Shown: positions 31,420 through 39,764 of the stretch, piece by piece
How the letters are laid out: each line of letters begins with the position of its first letter
Numbering within the stretch: the stretch's first letter is position 1
Source of the DNA: Gammaproteobacteria bacterium
GTDB taxonomy: Bacteria; Pseudomonadota; Gammaproteobacteria; Ga0077536
Direction: 5' to 3'
Assembly: GCA_009692265.1 (NCBI GenBank)
Contig: SHZM01000022.1
Span: 1-45,990, forward strand
DNA: 45,990 nt
Translations under genes and position numbers: made by a program
The notes under the pieces: model-generated
The model's input: the letters and a program-made list of their open reading frames with translations, nothing else
Told to the model about the DNA's origin: nothing
Database searches by the model: none

Positions 31420-32943
31420 TTACTTCGTTTGTTTCCAGTCGAACGCCTGCTCGAAGGCATGGGAGGCGCGCAAAATCGTCGTTTCGGAAAAATGCCGTGT
31501 CACGAGCATCATGCCGATCGGCAAACCCTGCGACATCGCACAGGGGATGTTCATGGCCGGGTGCCCTGTCACGTCGAACGGACTCGTATTCGGCAACATT
31601 TCGAGCGCCCGCGCGCAGTACTCTTCGCGGCTCGCAGTCGGAGCCGGGATCTTGGTTGCTTTCAATGGCAACGTCGGCATCAACAATAGATCGACCTGCT
31701 CAAACGCCGCGTCATACGCGGCGCGCAGGCGACGAGCCAGATTTTGCGCTTTGGCGTAAAAGCGTCCGTGATACTTCTGTTGCAGATATTCACCGGTGAG
31801 CAGTACAAGTTTAGTGGTCTCCGACAGATCGTTTGGCCGTGTCTGCCAGCCACGCGCGAAGGCATCTAACAGGCTCGTCGTGTAATGCCCTTTCCAGTTG
31901 GTGCCCATCGAGTTGCCTTTGAGCATGAGCTGGGTCGCGCCTTCGACCGCGATACCGGTCCAAATATGCTGACCATCGCGATGCCATGGGATCGAGACTG
32001 TCGAGACCACCGCGCCAAGTTGTTCGAATCGGCCCGCAGCGACGCGTACCGCGTCGTCCACATCGGGTTCCGACAGTCCCGCCCAGCCGAAGCCTTCCGG
32101 GACGATTCCGATCCGTAGGCCTTGAATGTTGCCGGTCAACGCTTTTGTGTACGCGGCGGTTTTCACTGCGTACTGGCGCGGATCGAGGCCATCCTCACCC
32201 GCGATTACTTCCAGTAACAGGGCACAATCGGCGGTTGTGCGCGTAATCGGTCCTAAGTGATCGAGCGTGGCTTCGATCGGAAACGCGCCGGTGTAGGGGA
32301 CCAAGCCGTGGGTGGGCTTCAATCCATAGACGCCGCACCATGCCGCCGGAATTCGAATCGAGCCACCTTGATCGCCGCCGATCGCCATGTCGACATGGCC
32401 TGCCGCGACCAGCGCCGCGCTGCCAGCCGACGAACCCCCGGTGGTACGCGTTAGATCATAAGGATTCAAGGTCGGGCCGTTATCGGTAGTATGACTACCG
32501 CCCGAAAAGCACAGGCTTTCGCAATCAGCCTTGCCGACGATTTCACCACCGGCGTCCAAGATCCGCGTGACCAGGGTTGCGTCGATCTCGGGCACATACC
32601 CTTCAAGCACCGCGGTGCCATTCATCATCGGCACGCCAGCGACGCAAATATTGTCTTTAATCGCGATAGTCTTACCTTGAAGTGGCCCGCGTCTAGCGCC
32701 TTTAATCGCGCATTTGTAATACCAGGCGTTAAGTGGATCCTCGTCGCGATCGGGGCGATAGCCTGGGGCGCGCGGATATTTCACCGGCAAGCTTGGTTCG
32801 GGTAACTCCTGCAAACGCTGGTAGGAAGCGAGGGTTCCAGCCATCAGGCCTTGAAACGACGCTAAATCAGCCTCGCTGCAATCGAGTCCGAAATGCTGCG
32901 CCAGGGTATCGATCTCTTCGAGGGTCGGTGTTTTCACGATCAT
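31420..32943 (-). CDS. Amidase, amidase-signature family
   Basis: Amidase-signature enzymes hydrolyse amides with a Ser-cisSer-Lys triad. All parts are visible: IAIKDNICVAG (Lys96), TTGGSSAGSAALVA (cis-Ser region 169-176) and GGDQGGSIRIPAAWCG (nucleophile Ser195). Length about 507 aa with an N-terminal helical extension, like the enantioselective amidases linked to nitrile hydratases in actinobacteria and pseudomonads. ATG 32943 is chosen because GGGAG lies six nt upstream; ATG 32949 abuts that site. Placed directly before the NHase alpha gene, it would complete nitrile to amide to carboxylate plus ammonia. Confidence 0.93.
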   Translation of the reverse strand: MIVKTPTLEEIDTLAQHFGLDCSEADLASFQGLMAGTLASYQRLQELPEPSLPVKYPRAPGYRPDRDEDPLNAWYYKCAIKGARRGPLQGKTIAIKDNICVAGVPMMNGTAVLEGYVPEIDATLVTRILDAGGEIVGKADCESLCFSGGSHTTDNGPTLNPYDLTRTTGGSSAGSAALVAAGHVDMAIGGDQGGSIRIPAAWCGVYGLKPTHGLVPYTGAFPIEATLDHLGPITRTTADCALLLEVIAGEDGLDPRQYAVKTAAYTKALTGNIQGLRIGIVPEGFGWAGLSEPDVDDAVRVAAGRFEQLGAVVSTVSIPWHRDGQHIWTGIAVEGATQLMLKGNSMGTNWKGHYTTSLLDAFARGWQTRPNDLSETTKLVLLTGEYLQQKYHGRFYAKAQNLARRLRAAYDAAFEQVDLLLMPTLPLKATKIPAPTASREEYCARALEMLPNTSPFDVTGHPAMNIPCAMSQGLPIGMMLVTRHFSETTILRASHAFEQAFDWKQTK

Positions 32944-32961
32944 CGTCATCTCCCTTGGAGC

Positions 32962-33414
32962 CTAATTCGCACACTCAAAGACTTGGTACTCGACTCGGCC
33001 ATTCCTGACTCGGCCCTGGCCAACGGCCATTACCCGATTAAGCCATTTGTAGCGCTCGTCACCGGTCTCGAAACGCGGCTGCGAGAAAAAGTGCTCGTCG
33101 CCGTAGTCGGTCGAGCCGGTCCCCGCCAACGCCTCGGTTAAATTATCGGACGCGACCAAGCGACCGAAATACTGCACGTAGATGACGGCACCGTCGTGGG
33201 TTTGGAAGGTCGCCCGTACATCAAGATGACCGACCCCGTCCGCATCGAACAGCAGCCAGTCCCCACCGCCGGTTAAAATTTTGCCATTCAGGCGTGCTCC
33301 TTCAAACGCGCCTCCGATGACCTCGAAAATCGCGCGCTGACCATAAGGCCCCAGACCGACCGCGACTGGTGCTTTTAATTCGGCGTAATACGTCATCAAG
33401 GGTTCCAGGCGCAT
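32962..33414 (-). CDS. DUF3237 family protein
   Basis: The 150-aa protein shows the DUF3237 pattern: LEPLMTYYAELKAPVAVG, GPYGQRAIFEVIGGAFEG, LNGKILTGGGDWLLFDADG, LDVRATFQTHDGAVIYVQYFG and a closing WLNRVMAVGQGRVRNGRVEY. DUF3237 proteins form small barrels and occur in aromatic and amide degradation loci; their activity is not established. GGAG eight nt before ATG supports the start. It is the first gene of the six-gene minus-strand operon ending with the NHase accessory gene, so it is probably linked to nitrile or amide metabolism. Confidence 0.85.
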   Translation of the reverse strand: MRLEPLMTYYAELKAPVAVGLGPYGQRAIFEVIGGAFEGARLNGKILTGGGDWLLFDADGVGHLDVRATFQTHDGAVIYVQYFGRLVASDNLTEALAGTGSTDYGDEHFFSQPRFETGDERYKWLNRVMAVGQGRVRNGRVEYQVFECAN

Positions 33415-33591
33415 CGTGGCAACTCCAAGGGGGTGAACAGGTTGAGGGCGCTAATTGAAGCATGCGAGTCGACGTCTGGCTACCGGGCGAGCACGAAACC
33501 CCGTTAGCGGATTTGCGCCTCCCCGAGAAGCCCGTATCCTAGGCGGCCCCGCCAAACCGGCGGATGGCCCACCCATGTGAATTGAGGTTTT

Positions 33592-34746
33592 ATGGCGATG
33601 TCCGCTGCTCCCCCTCCACCCTGCTCTGTCGTTGGCATCGTCGGCGGCGGCCAACTGGCGCGAATGATGGCGGAAGCTGCGGCAGATATTGGGCTCGAAG
33701 TCATCGTCCTCGACCCCACCCCCGACTGTCCGGCCCGCGAATTTGCCGGGCAAATCGTGGGCGAATTCGATGATCGCGCTAAACTCGCCGAACTCGCACG
33801 ACGCTGTGATGTAGTGACCTTGGACATCGAAGCGGTGCATGCCGAGAGCTTAACGATTCTCGAACAAAGCGGGACACGCGTCGCACCGGGCGCGCGCGTG
33901 CTGGGGATAATTCAAGACAAACTCTTACAGAAAGAATTCCTTCGCCAGCATGGGCTGCCTACCAGCGAATTCGCGGCGGTGGGAAACGGTAATTCAAGCA
34001 TCGTCGCGTTTGGATTGCCGTGCGTGGTGAAGGCGCGGCGTCATGGTTACGACGGCCGTGGGGTCAAGGTCGTGCGCGAACTCCACGACGCGGCGGACCT
34101 ATTGGCAGCGCCGTGCATGGTGGAGCGTCTCGTTAACATCGACAAGGAACTGGCGACCATGGTGGCGCGTAATGCACGGGGCGAAATCGCGCACTACCCT
34201 GTGGTGGAAGCAGAATTCGATGCGCGGGCCAATATTCTCAATATCATTCAAGCGCCGGCACGGATTAGTGCGAAAATCGCGTCGCAGTGTACAGAACTGG
34301 CGAGGCGGATCGTGACCGCAATTGAGGGTGTCGGGATTTTTGGAATTGAATTTTTTCTTGATCGCAACGGCCAGCTTCTAGTTAATGAAATTTCGCCACG
34401 GCCGCATAATTCAGGGCATTACACCATCGAAGCCTGCGCGACCTCGCAATTCGAACAACACCTGCGCGCTGTAACCAATCTACCCCTTGGCCCGACGACC
34501 TTGGTGCACCCGGCGGCAAGCTTCAATCTGCTAGGTGAGCCCAGTGCCTTTGGGATACCAAACATCACTGGCCTGGATGTCGCGGCAGCGACTCCAGGGG
34601 CCGCGGTTCATCTCTACGGAAAGCATAGTGTGAAACCATTTCGTAAAATGGGTCATGTCACTGTCACCGGTAAAACGCTCGAAGCCGCCCTGTCATCGGC
34701 GCAAGCGCTAAAACAAGTCGTCAAAGTCATGGGGCATCCGCCATGA
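33592..34746 (+). CDS. purK: N5-carboxyaminoimidazole ribonucleotide synthase PurK
   Basis: PurK converts AIR, bicarbonate and ATP to N5-CAIR in purine synthesis. The ATP-grasp features are visible: [98 protein letters not shown] and [16 protein letters not shown]. Length 384 aa is typical. GAGG precedes ATG 33592. The stop overlaps the purE start by 4 bases (ATGA), so the two are co-translated in the order purK-purE, reversed relative to E. coli purEK. Confidence 0.96.
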   Translation: MAMSAAPPPPCSVVGIVGGGQLARMMAEAAADIGLEVIVLDPTPDCPAREFAGQIVGEFDDRAKLAELARRCDVVTLDIEAVHAESLTILEQSGTRVAPGARVLGIIQDKLLQKEFLRQHGLPTSEFAAVGNGNSSIVAFGLPCVVKARRHGYDGRGVKVVRELHDAADLLAAPCMVERLVNIDKELATMVARNARGEIAHYPVVEAEFDARANILNIIQAPARISAKIASQCTELARRIVTAIEGVGIFGIEFFLDRNGQLLVNEISPRPHNSGHYTIEACATSQFEQHLRAVTNLPLGPTTLVHPAASFNLLGEPSAFGIPNITGLDVAAATPGAAVHLYGKHSVKPFRKMGHVTVTGKTLEAALSSAQALKQVVKVMGHPP

Positions 34747-35252
34747 AGAAAATACCTGCACCATTGATTGGCGTCATCATGGGCAGTAAATCGGATCTGC
34801 CGGTGATGCAAGCGGCAGTCGAACTCTTGAGCGAATTCGCAGTGCCGCACGAGGTGACGATTGTGTCAGCACATCGCACTCCGAAGCGGATGGTGGAGTA
34901 TGCCGAAACCGCACACGGACGCGGGCTGAAAGTCATCATCGCTGGGGCCGGCGGTGCCGCGCATTTACCGGGCATGACAGCATCCCTAACGACCTTGCCC
35001 GTGATCGGTGTGCCTGTCGCGGTGACCGTATTAAATGGCATGGACGCGTTACTTTCGATCGCTCAGATGCCAGCCGGAGTGCCTGTCGCAACCGTTGCGA
35101 TCAACAACGCGAGCAACGCGGCTCTACTCGCGCTCCGTATCCTTGCGCTCAGTGACAAGCGAATCGCGCGCAGACTCGTAGCGTACAAGCGTGGCTTGGA
35201 AGGCAAGGTACTTGCCGCGGCGAATGATTTGGAAAATTCGCCAGCGCGCTAA
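34743..35252 (+). CDS. purE: N5-carboxyaminoimidazole ribonucleotide mutase PurE
   Basis: Class I PurE (169 aa) rearranges N5-CAIR to CAIR. Motifs: [31 protein letters not shown] (active-site His), [15 protein letters not shown] and [21 protein letters not shown]. The usual GVPVxSKxLNG reads [11 protein letters not shown], a small departure. ATG 34743 overlaps the purK stop by four bases. The MOSC gene starts 31 bases after it and may be in the same transcript. Confidence 0.96.
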   Translation: MKKIPAPLIGVIMGSKSDLPVMQAAVELLSEFAVPHEVTIVSAHRTPKRMVEYAETAHGRGLKVIIAGAGGAAHLPGMTASLTTLPVIGVPVAVTVLNGMDALLSIAQMPAGVPVATVAINNASNAALLALRILALSDKRIARRLVAYKRGLEGKVLAAANDLENSPAR

Positions 35253-35283
35253 CCTTTTTTTGAGCGAATACCGAGGAGGCCTT

Positions 35284-36150
35284 ATGCCAGTTGTCGGAAA
35301 GATCAAAGAGCTGTGGCGGTTCCCAGTCAAATCAATGCAGGGATCAACCTTGCAGCGCTGCGAGGTTACGCCACAGGGCGTGATTGGTGATCGTTGCTGG
35401 GCGATGCGCGATGACACACGCGAGGAAGTGCAGTGGGGCAAAATGTTTCCGCAATTAATGCTATGCAGCGCGCGCTACCGAAAGGAGCCGAACTATGGCA
35501 CCGTCGCGCCAGTTGAGATCACGTTCCCGGATAGCGAGGTTCTCGGCAACGACGATCCTCGGATGAATCAAAAACTCTCAGCGCTGTGCGGGCGACCTGC
35601 TTCGTTGTGGCCGCTACAACCGGCCGCTAATCGCGATTTCTATAAGCGCTACAAACCGGATACCCAAGTCTGGCTGACGGAAATGAGCGAGTTGTTCGCG
35701 CGTGAACCGGGCGAACCGCTGCCGGATTTCAGTCAATTTCCGGAAGTATTGATGGACTATGTCGCTGTTCCGGGCACGTTCTTTGACAACGAGGAATTGC
35801 ATTTGATCTCGACCGCGTCGCTGGAATTCATGCGACAAAAGAACCCCGAAGGCACGTGGGATATTCGACGTTTTCGACCCAATCTTTTTATTGAAACAGT
35901 GCCCGGCCTGGACGGCTTGGTCGAGCAGGAGTGGATCGGGAAAACACTCCGGATAGGCGATACAGTCTTGGAGATTTCGGCCCCAACTCCACGCTGCGGC
36001 ATGACCGTTCGCCCGCAAGGCGATCTGCCGTTCGATAAAACGATCCTGCGTACGATCGTGCGCGAAGGAAACCAGAACTTAGGCGTCGGTGCGCATGTGC
36101 GGCAACCGGGTTCATTGCAGGTTGGTGCGGAGGTGGTACTGGAACGCTAA
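35284..36150 (+). CDS. MOSC-domain protein
   Basis: This 288-aa protein starts at ATG 35284 with GAGGAGG upstream; an in-frame extension to 35191 overlaps purE and is rejected. It has an N-terminal MOSC_N beta-barrel (IKELWRFPVKSMQGSTLQRC, GVIGDRCWAMRDD) and a MOSC domain with LIETVPGLDGL-type strands (RRFRPNLFIETVPG), EQEWIGKTLRIGD and LEISAPTPRCGMTVRPQGD, which keeps the conserved cysteine. MOSC proteins bind molybdenum cofactor sulfide or act in amidoxime-type reductase systems (YcbX, mARC). Ferredoxin and reductase partners are not nearby. Confidence 0.88.
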   Translation: MPVVGKIKELWRFPVKSMQGSTLQRCEVTPQGVIGDRCWAMRDDTREEVQWGKMFPQLMLCSARYRKEPNYGTVAPVEITFPDSEVLGNDDPRMNQKLSALCGRPASLWPLQPAANRDFYKRYKPDTQVWLTEMSELFAREPGEPLPDFSQFPEVLMDYVAVPGTFFDNEELHLISTASLEFMRQKNPEGTWDIRRFRPNLFIETVPGLDGLVEQEWIGKTLRIGDTVLEISAPTPRCGMTVRPQGDLPFDKTILRTIVREGNQNLGVGAHVRQPGSLQVGAEVVLER

Positions 36151-36177
36151 CCGCCCTTCGTCAGTTTTCGATTTTAT

Positions 36178-36230
36178 TGGTGCCGACGCGGCAAATCGGA
36201 CACTGGACCTACGGACACGAATCTGTTTTG
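36178..36230 (-). pseudogene. Decayed copy of the 3' half of tRNA-Thr (att-like)
   Basis: TGGTGCCGACGCG (36178-36190) is identical to 36900-36912 in the intact tRNA gene. Beyond it the order TCGxAC, GGACCTAC, ACGAATC.GTT matches the T-arm, variable loop and anticodon arm with scattered substitutions and indels. Similarity ends after the anticodon region. It has the same orientation as the tRNA gene, as expected for the far attachment site of an element integrated at the tRNA 3' end. Confidence 0.7.
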
Positions 36231-36462
36231 TTCGAAGTAATACGACACCGCTGCTCGAACGCCTGAATGCACGACCGTTCCGCAAAGTGTCGGGCTCTCG
36301 GAGCACCATTGGAGCCCTCGACCAGCCTGCAGCGCGACCCCTGCCGCCGCAACCCTATGCCTTCGCGGAAGAAGGTCCGCTTAGACGTCGACTATCACCG
36401 AGTCGGACATTCTCGCTTCTGGCAGTACTCGGCAGCCACGCATTACCGCGGCCGGTAGTGTC

Positions 36463-36582
36463 TCAGTTTGAAAGTGCCGCAACTTCTTCCAGCGACCAGA
36501 CGTGCTCCGTCACGCCGGTTTCCATCGCTAGTGTTACCCGCAGCGTCTTATGGATTCTGACGCTCAACGTAGGACGTAGGAA
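36463..36582 (-). pseudogene. Transposase C-terminal fragment (IS-derived)
   Basis: The minus-strand frame ends VRIHKTLRVTLAMETGVTEH, then VWSLEEVAALSN and a stop. This closely resembles the C-terminal tail 'HKTLRVTPAMEAG..DHVWSLEE' found in a group of proteobacterial IS transposases. Upstream residues in the same frame have no such resemblance, so only the tail is left. Assignment rests on recalled similarity. Confidence 0.4.
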
Positions 36583-36899
36583 CGTGCTTTTCATCAGGAG
36601 TGCCGCAGCGCCATCGCGGCACCCCACGTGCCAGCATGCAATCAGCTTGGCGATGCCTTGCATGAGTATTCCGTTTTGATGAAGCCGCGTCGCGCTGGGG
36701 TCAGCCAAAACAACAAGCGCCATCATCCTGTCTTCGTCATCTCGTTCAGCGGTGCCGATTTGTCCCAGTAGAATTCGGGCGTCGACGCACAGGCGACGCA
36801 AACTATTCCGATGAGTGCAGCTATAGTCGCCGGAGGGTCCCTATTTCGGCCCAATTCTACACAGCCATGTGTGCGCAAATTGCTAAGTAGTTGATTTGC

Positions 36900-36975
<76 letters not shown>

Positions 36976-37015
36976 GTATGGGGTGGATGATAGCCAAATC
37001 TTCTAGGCTACGGAA

Positions 37016-37444
37016 TCACTCGCGATTGCGTACTCGAATAACGATATCGACGCCTTCTGCATAAGTGCCAGCTGGAGGAGGCGGTAAATGTTCAAGGGGG
37101 AGTTCAGCGGGGTCTAGATCGCCGAGCGTGCCGTCATCGACATTGAAAAAATGGTAATGGGGTGCGGTATTCGAATCGTAAAAGACCTGCGTTGATTCGA
37201 CGACTACCTGACGCATCAGTCCGCGTGCTACGAATAAACCCAGAGTGTTATAGACCGTCGCCTTAGAGACTACGTATCCGTTATCGCGGATTTTCTCCCG
37301 CACCTGCTCGGCGGACAAATGCTGCATTGAGCTCAACAACAGGCTCGCAATATCTACTCTCTGAGCTGTCGGAAGAATGCCATGGGCTTCGAGTCGGGCG
37401 GCAATCGCCTGTTTTCCATCGACAAATTCAGAGGTAGTTGGCAT
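37016..37444 (-). CDS. Fur-family regulator, Irr-like, without cysteines
   Basis: The 142-aa protein has the Fur winged helix: LEAHGILPTAQRVDIASLLL, AEQVREKIRDNGYVVSKATV and YNTLGLFVARGLMRQV. The dimer domain has YDSNTAPHYHFFNVDDG, a HxH-type heme/metal motif as in Irr proteins, and a long LPPPPAGTY linker. No cysteine occurs anywhere, so the structural CxxC zinc site of Fur, Zur and PerR is absent. Irr-type regulators sense iron through heme. Target sites could not be identified. A TAGACA-16-TATACT promoter sits so close to ATG that the mRNA may be leaderless. Confidence 0.85.
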   Translation of the reverse strand: MPTTSEFVDGKQAIAARLEAHGILPTAQRVDIASLLLSSMQHLSAEQVREKIRDNGYVVSKATVYNTLGLFVARGLMRQVVVESTQVFYDSNTAPHYHFFNVDDGTLGDLDPAELPLEHLPPPPAGTYAEGVDIVIRVRNRE

Positions 37445-37451
37445 GCAGCGC

Positions 37452-37479
37452 AGTATACGCGCGTCGAAATTGGTGTCTA
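37452..37479 (-). promoter_or_regulatory. Predicted sigma-70 promoter of the Fur/Irr-like gene
   Basis: On the minus strand TAGACA (37479-37474) and TATACT (37457-37452) are 16 nt apart. Only seven bases separate the -10 box from ATG 37444, so the transcript would start at or next to the initiation codon. Confidence 0.45.
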
Positions 37480-37776
37480 GGAACGACTGTTACCGGGCAT
37501 TCGGAGTCCGTTAAGGGATGCCTTGATAGGCTTGGCCAAGACGATTATGGCTGTTGGGATCGAGGCTGTGACTCAACGTCACGAGCGAAGGCAGAGCAAG
37601 GCGCAGTAGTTTTTATGCAGCCTGGATCGTCGGTATACTCACTTTCGCTTGACAGTACATTACCGAACTTGGATGTGGCGATGAGAAATCTTACCCGGCC
37701 CACTGGTGCCTCTAAATCGCAGTCGATGCACGACCCAGTGCGGGTACCCTTCACCGGGCATAATTCGCGGCTTGCT

Positions 37777-38220
37777 ATGAACGTTTCGGGCGCGCTTACC
37801 CTGGCCTTGACGGGGTTATTGTGGCTAGCTCCCTGTCACGCTGAAATTTATCAATGGAAGGACGCGAACGGAAAAACCGTCTTTTCGGAACAACCTCCGC
37901 TGGATATCGACGCGACGGTAGTGAAGCCTAAAACATCCCCGCCATCGGCGGCTGCAATCGAAAAACTGAAGGCGCAGACAGCAGCACCGGCGCTAAAAGG
38001 CACGGGTACCGAAAAGCCGAAGACGGCGCAGAAACCTGAACCGACACCGGAAGAGAAGAAGGCGAACTGTGAAAAATCCAAGCAGGCGCTAGTTCGGCTC
38101 GAAAGTTCAATCCGCCTCCGCTACAAGCAAGAAAATGGCGGACTCGCGTTTTTGCCAGAAGACCGACGCCAGCAGCAAATCAAAGACTCGCAAAAAAATA
38201 TCTCGACGTGGTGCAATTAA
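37777..38220 (+). CDS. DUF4124 periplasmic protein
   Basis: ATG 37777 begins a signal peptide (MNVSGALTLALTGLLWLAPC, then HA). The mature protein opens with the DUF4124 signature EIYQWKDANGKTVFSEQPP. A proline/lysine-rich low-complexity region follows (about residues 50-95), then a helical C-terminus with two cysteines (KANCEKSKQALVRLES and a terminal CN). DUF4124 proteins are small envelope proteins of unknown function common in gamma- and betaproteobacteria. The long in-frame extension upstream to 37438 has no protein-like character. It is convergent with ispH, 36 bases away. Confidence 0.8.
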   Translation: MNVSGALTLALTGLLWLAPCHAEIYQWKDANGKTVFSEQPPLDIDATVVKPKTSPPSAAAIEKLKAQTAAPALKGTGTEKPKTAQKPEPTPEEKKANCEKSKQALVRLESSIRLRYKQENGGLAFLPEDRRQQQIKDSQKNISTWCN

Positions 38221-38256
38221 GCGAACGCAGCCACCAAATTACGAGGAGACTAACTT

Positions 38257-39255
38257 TTAAGCGGCGTTCCCGGCAGCCCGAATGAGTTCGCGCGGGAGAC
38301 TGAACACTACCTGTTCCTTGATCCCCGGAACTTCGTTGACCGTTTGGCCGCCCCACTCTTTCAGCCGAGCAACGACTTGCTCCACCAACACTTCCGGCGC
38401 TGAGGCACCCGCGGTCACTCCCACGCTACGCTTCCCGCTCAACCAACCGCGCTGAATTTCCTCCGCGTTATCTATGAGATAGGCGGCGATCCCTTGTTTT
38501 TCGGCGATTTCTTTCAGGCGGGTGGAGTTGGAGCTTGTTTGTGAACCAACGACCAAGATCAGGTCACAGCTCGCGAGCAACGTTTTTACTGCATCCTGCC
38601 GATTCTGCGTGGCATAGCAGATATCTTCTTTTTTAGGGCCGACAATTTTCGGAAAACGTCTACGTAACGCATCGATTACGACGGCAGTATCATCCATTGA
38701 AAGTGTCGTTTGAGTGACGAAGGCTAGGAAGTTTGGGTCTTTGACTTCAAGTTTACCGACGTCGTCGACCGATTCGACAAGGTACATTCCGCCCCGGCCT
38801 TTACGCGCGCGGTACTGCCCAAGGGTACCTTCGACTTCTGGATGGCCCGCGTGACCTATCAAGACGCATTCCCGCCCTTCTTGCTGATATCGACCTACTT
38901 CCATATGAACTTTCGTTACCAACGGACAAATAGCATCGAATACGCGCAACTTGCGACGGGCGGCTTCTGCGCGCACTGCTTTCGCGACCCCATGCGCACT
39001 GAAGATAACGGTTGCATCATCGGGTACTTCATCGAGTTCGTCGACGAATACCGCGCCCTGGTCGCGCAATCCATCGACGACATACTTGTTATGCACAACT
39101 TCATGTCGGACGTACACGGGTGCGCCAAATATCTCAAGCGCGCGTTCGACGATCCCAATGGCCCGATCGACACCCGCACAGAATCCGCGTGGGTTAGCGA
39201 GATGAATTTCCATAAGCTTTGGTTCGATTTGGGTTGAATTTAAATTCTGCGGCAT
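38257..39255 (-). CDS. ispH: 4-hydroxy-3-methylbut-2-enyl diphosphate reductase IspH
   Basis: IspH is the [4Fe-4S] enzyme of the last MEP-pathway step, making IPP and DMAPP from HMBPP. It shows [16 protein letters not shown] (first cluster Cys), [41 protein letters not shown] (second Cys), [58 protein letters not shown] (third Cys) and [17 protein letters not shown] 39255 overlaps the lspA stop as TAATG and is preferred; ATG 39213 ([10 protein letters not shown]) is an alternative. The ORF extending to 39423 overlaps lspA and is not credible. Confidence 0.96.
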   Translation of the reverse strand: MPQNLNSTQIEPKLMEIHLANPRGFCAGVDRAIGIVERALEIFGAPVYVRHEVVHNKYVVDGLRDQGAVFVDELDEVPDDATVIFSAHGVAKAVRAEAARRKLRVFDAICPLVTKVHMEVGRYQQEGRECVLIGHAGHPEVEGTLGQYRARKGRGGMYLVESVDDVGKLEVKDPNFLAFVTQTTLSMDDTAVVIDALRRRFPKIVGPKKEDICYATQNRQDAVKTLLASCDLILVVGSQTSSNSTRLKEIAEKQGIAAYLIDNAEEIQRGWLSGKRSVGVTAGASAPEVLVEQVVARLKEWGGQTVNEVPGIKEQVVFSLPRELIRAAGNAA

Positions 39256-39764
39256 TATACGGAACGATCGACATCCTGCGCAGCCAGCAGCCGTTCCTTG
39301 CTGAATACACTGAGTAGTAGCAGTACGGCCCCAACGGTTATCGCCGAATCCGCGACATTGAATGCAGGCCAGTACCACTGTCGATAGTAGACTTGGATGA
39401 AATCGACGACGTAGCCCAGCCATAGGCGGTCAATCAAATTCCCGAGGGCTCCGCCGAGGACGAATGCAAGACCGAGTCGGTAGCTGGCGCTGCTCGGGGT
39501 CGGCAAACGCAGCAAGTAGACAAGATAGCCACTGGCAGCGGTCGCGAGCGCGACGAAAAACCAGCGTTGCCAGCCACCAGCGCTCGCCAGAAAACTGAAC
39601 GCAGCGCCGGTGTTGTGCAACAGGGTTAAATTAAGGCCGGGGCACAGGGGCATCGGCACCCCATAGTCGAAGGTGCCAACCGCTAACCATTTCGTTACCT
39701 GGTCGGTACCGATGATGAGCAGCGCCAGCGCAGCACATGTCGCAAACGAAAGTTTAGGTACCAT
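39255..39764 (-). CDS. lspA: Lipoprotein signal peptidase LspA
   Basis: The 169-aa inner-membrane aspartyl protease cleaves prolipoprotein signal peptides. It has four hydrophobic helices, [50 protein letters not shown] (first catalytic Asp region) and [13 protein letters not shown] (second catalytic Asp). ATG 39764 is used; a TTG at 39770 is in frame. The gene start lies inside the end of ribF and its stop overlaps ispH. In most gammaproteobacteria ileS lies between ribF and lspA, and it is absent here. Confidence 0.96.
   Translation of the reverse strand: MVPKLSFATCAALALLIIGTDQVTKWLAVGTFDYGVPMPLCPGLNLTLLHNTGAAFSFLASAGGWQRWFFVALATAASGYLVYLLRLPTPSSASYRLGLAFVLGGALGNLIDRLWLGYVVDFIQVYYRQWYWPAFNVADSAITVGAVLLLLSVFSKERLLAAQDVDRSV

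Larger units (their letters stand above)
36151..36899. other. Gene-free stretch between tRNA-Thr and its decayed copy (integration scar)
   Basis: No intact gene is seen. The left side carries the tRNA-Thr 3'-half copy (36178-36230), the middle a fragment resembling a transposase C-terminus (36463-36582, minus), and the right side borders the intact tRNA. The short open frames on both strands have no family resemblance. The arrangement suits a largely deleted tRNA-integrated element. Confidence 0.55.

Noticed and set aside
37438..37776. 113-codon N-terminal extension of the DUF4124 protein
   Set aside because: No protein-like composition; a signal peptide starts at 37777.
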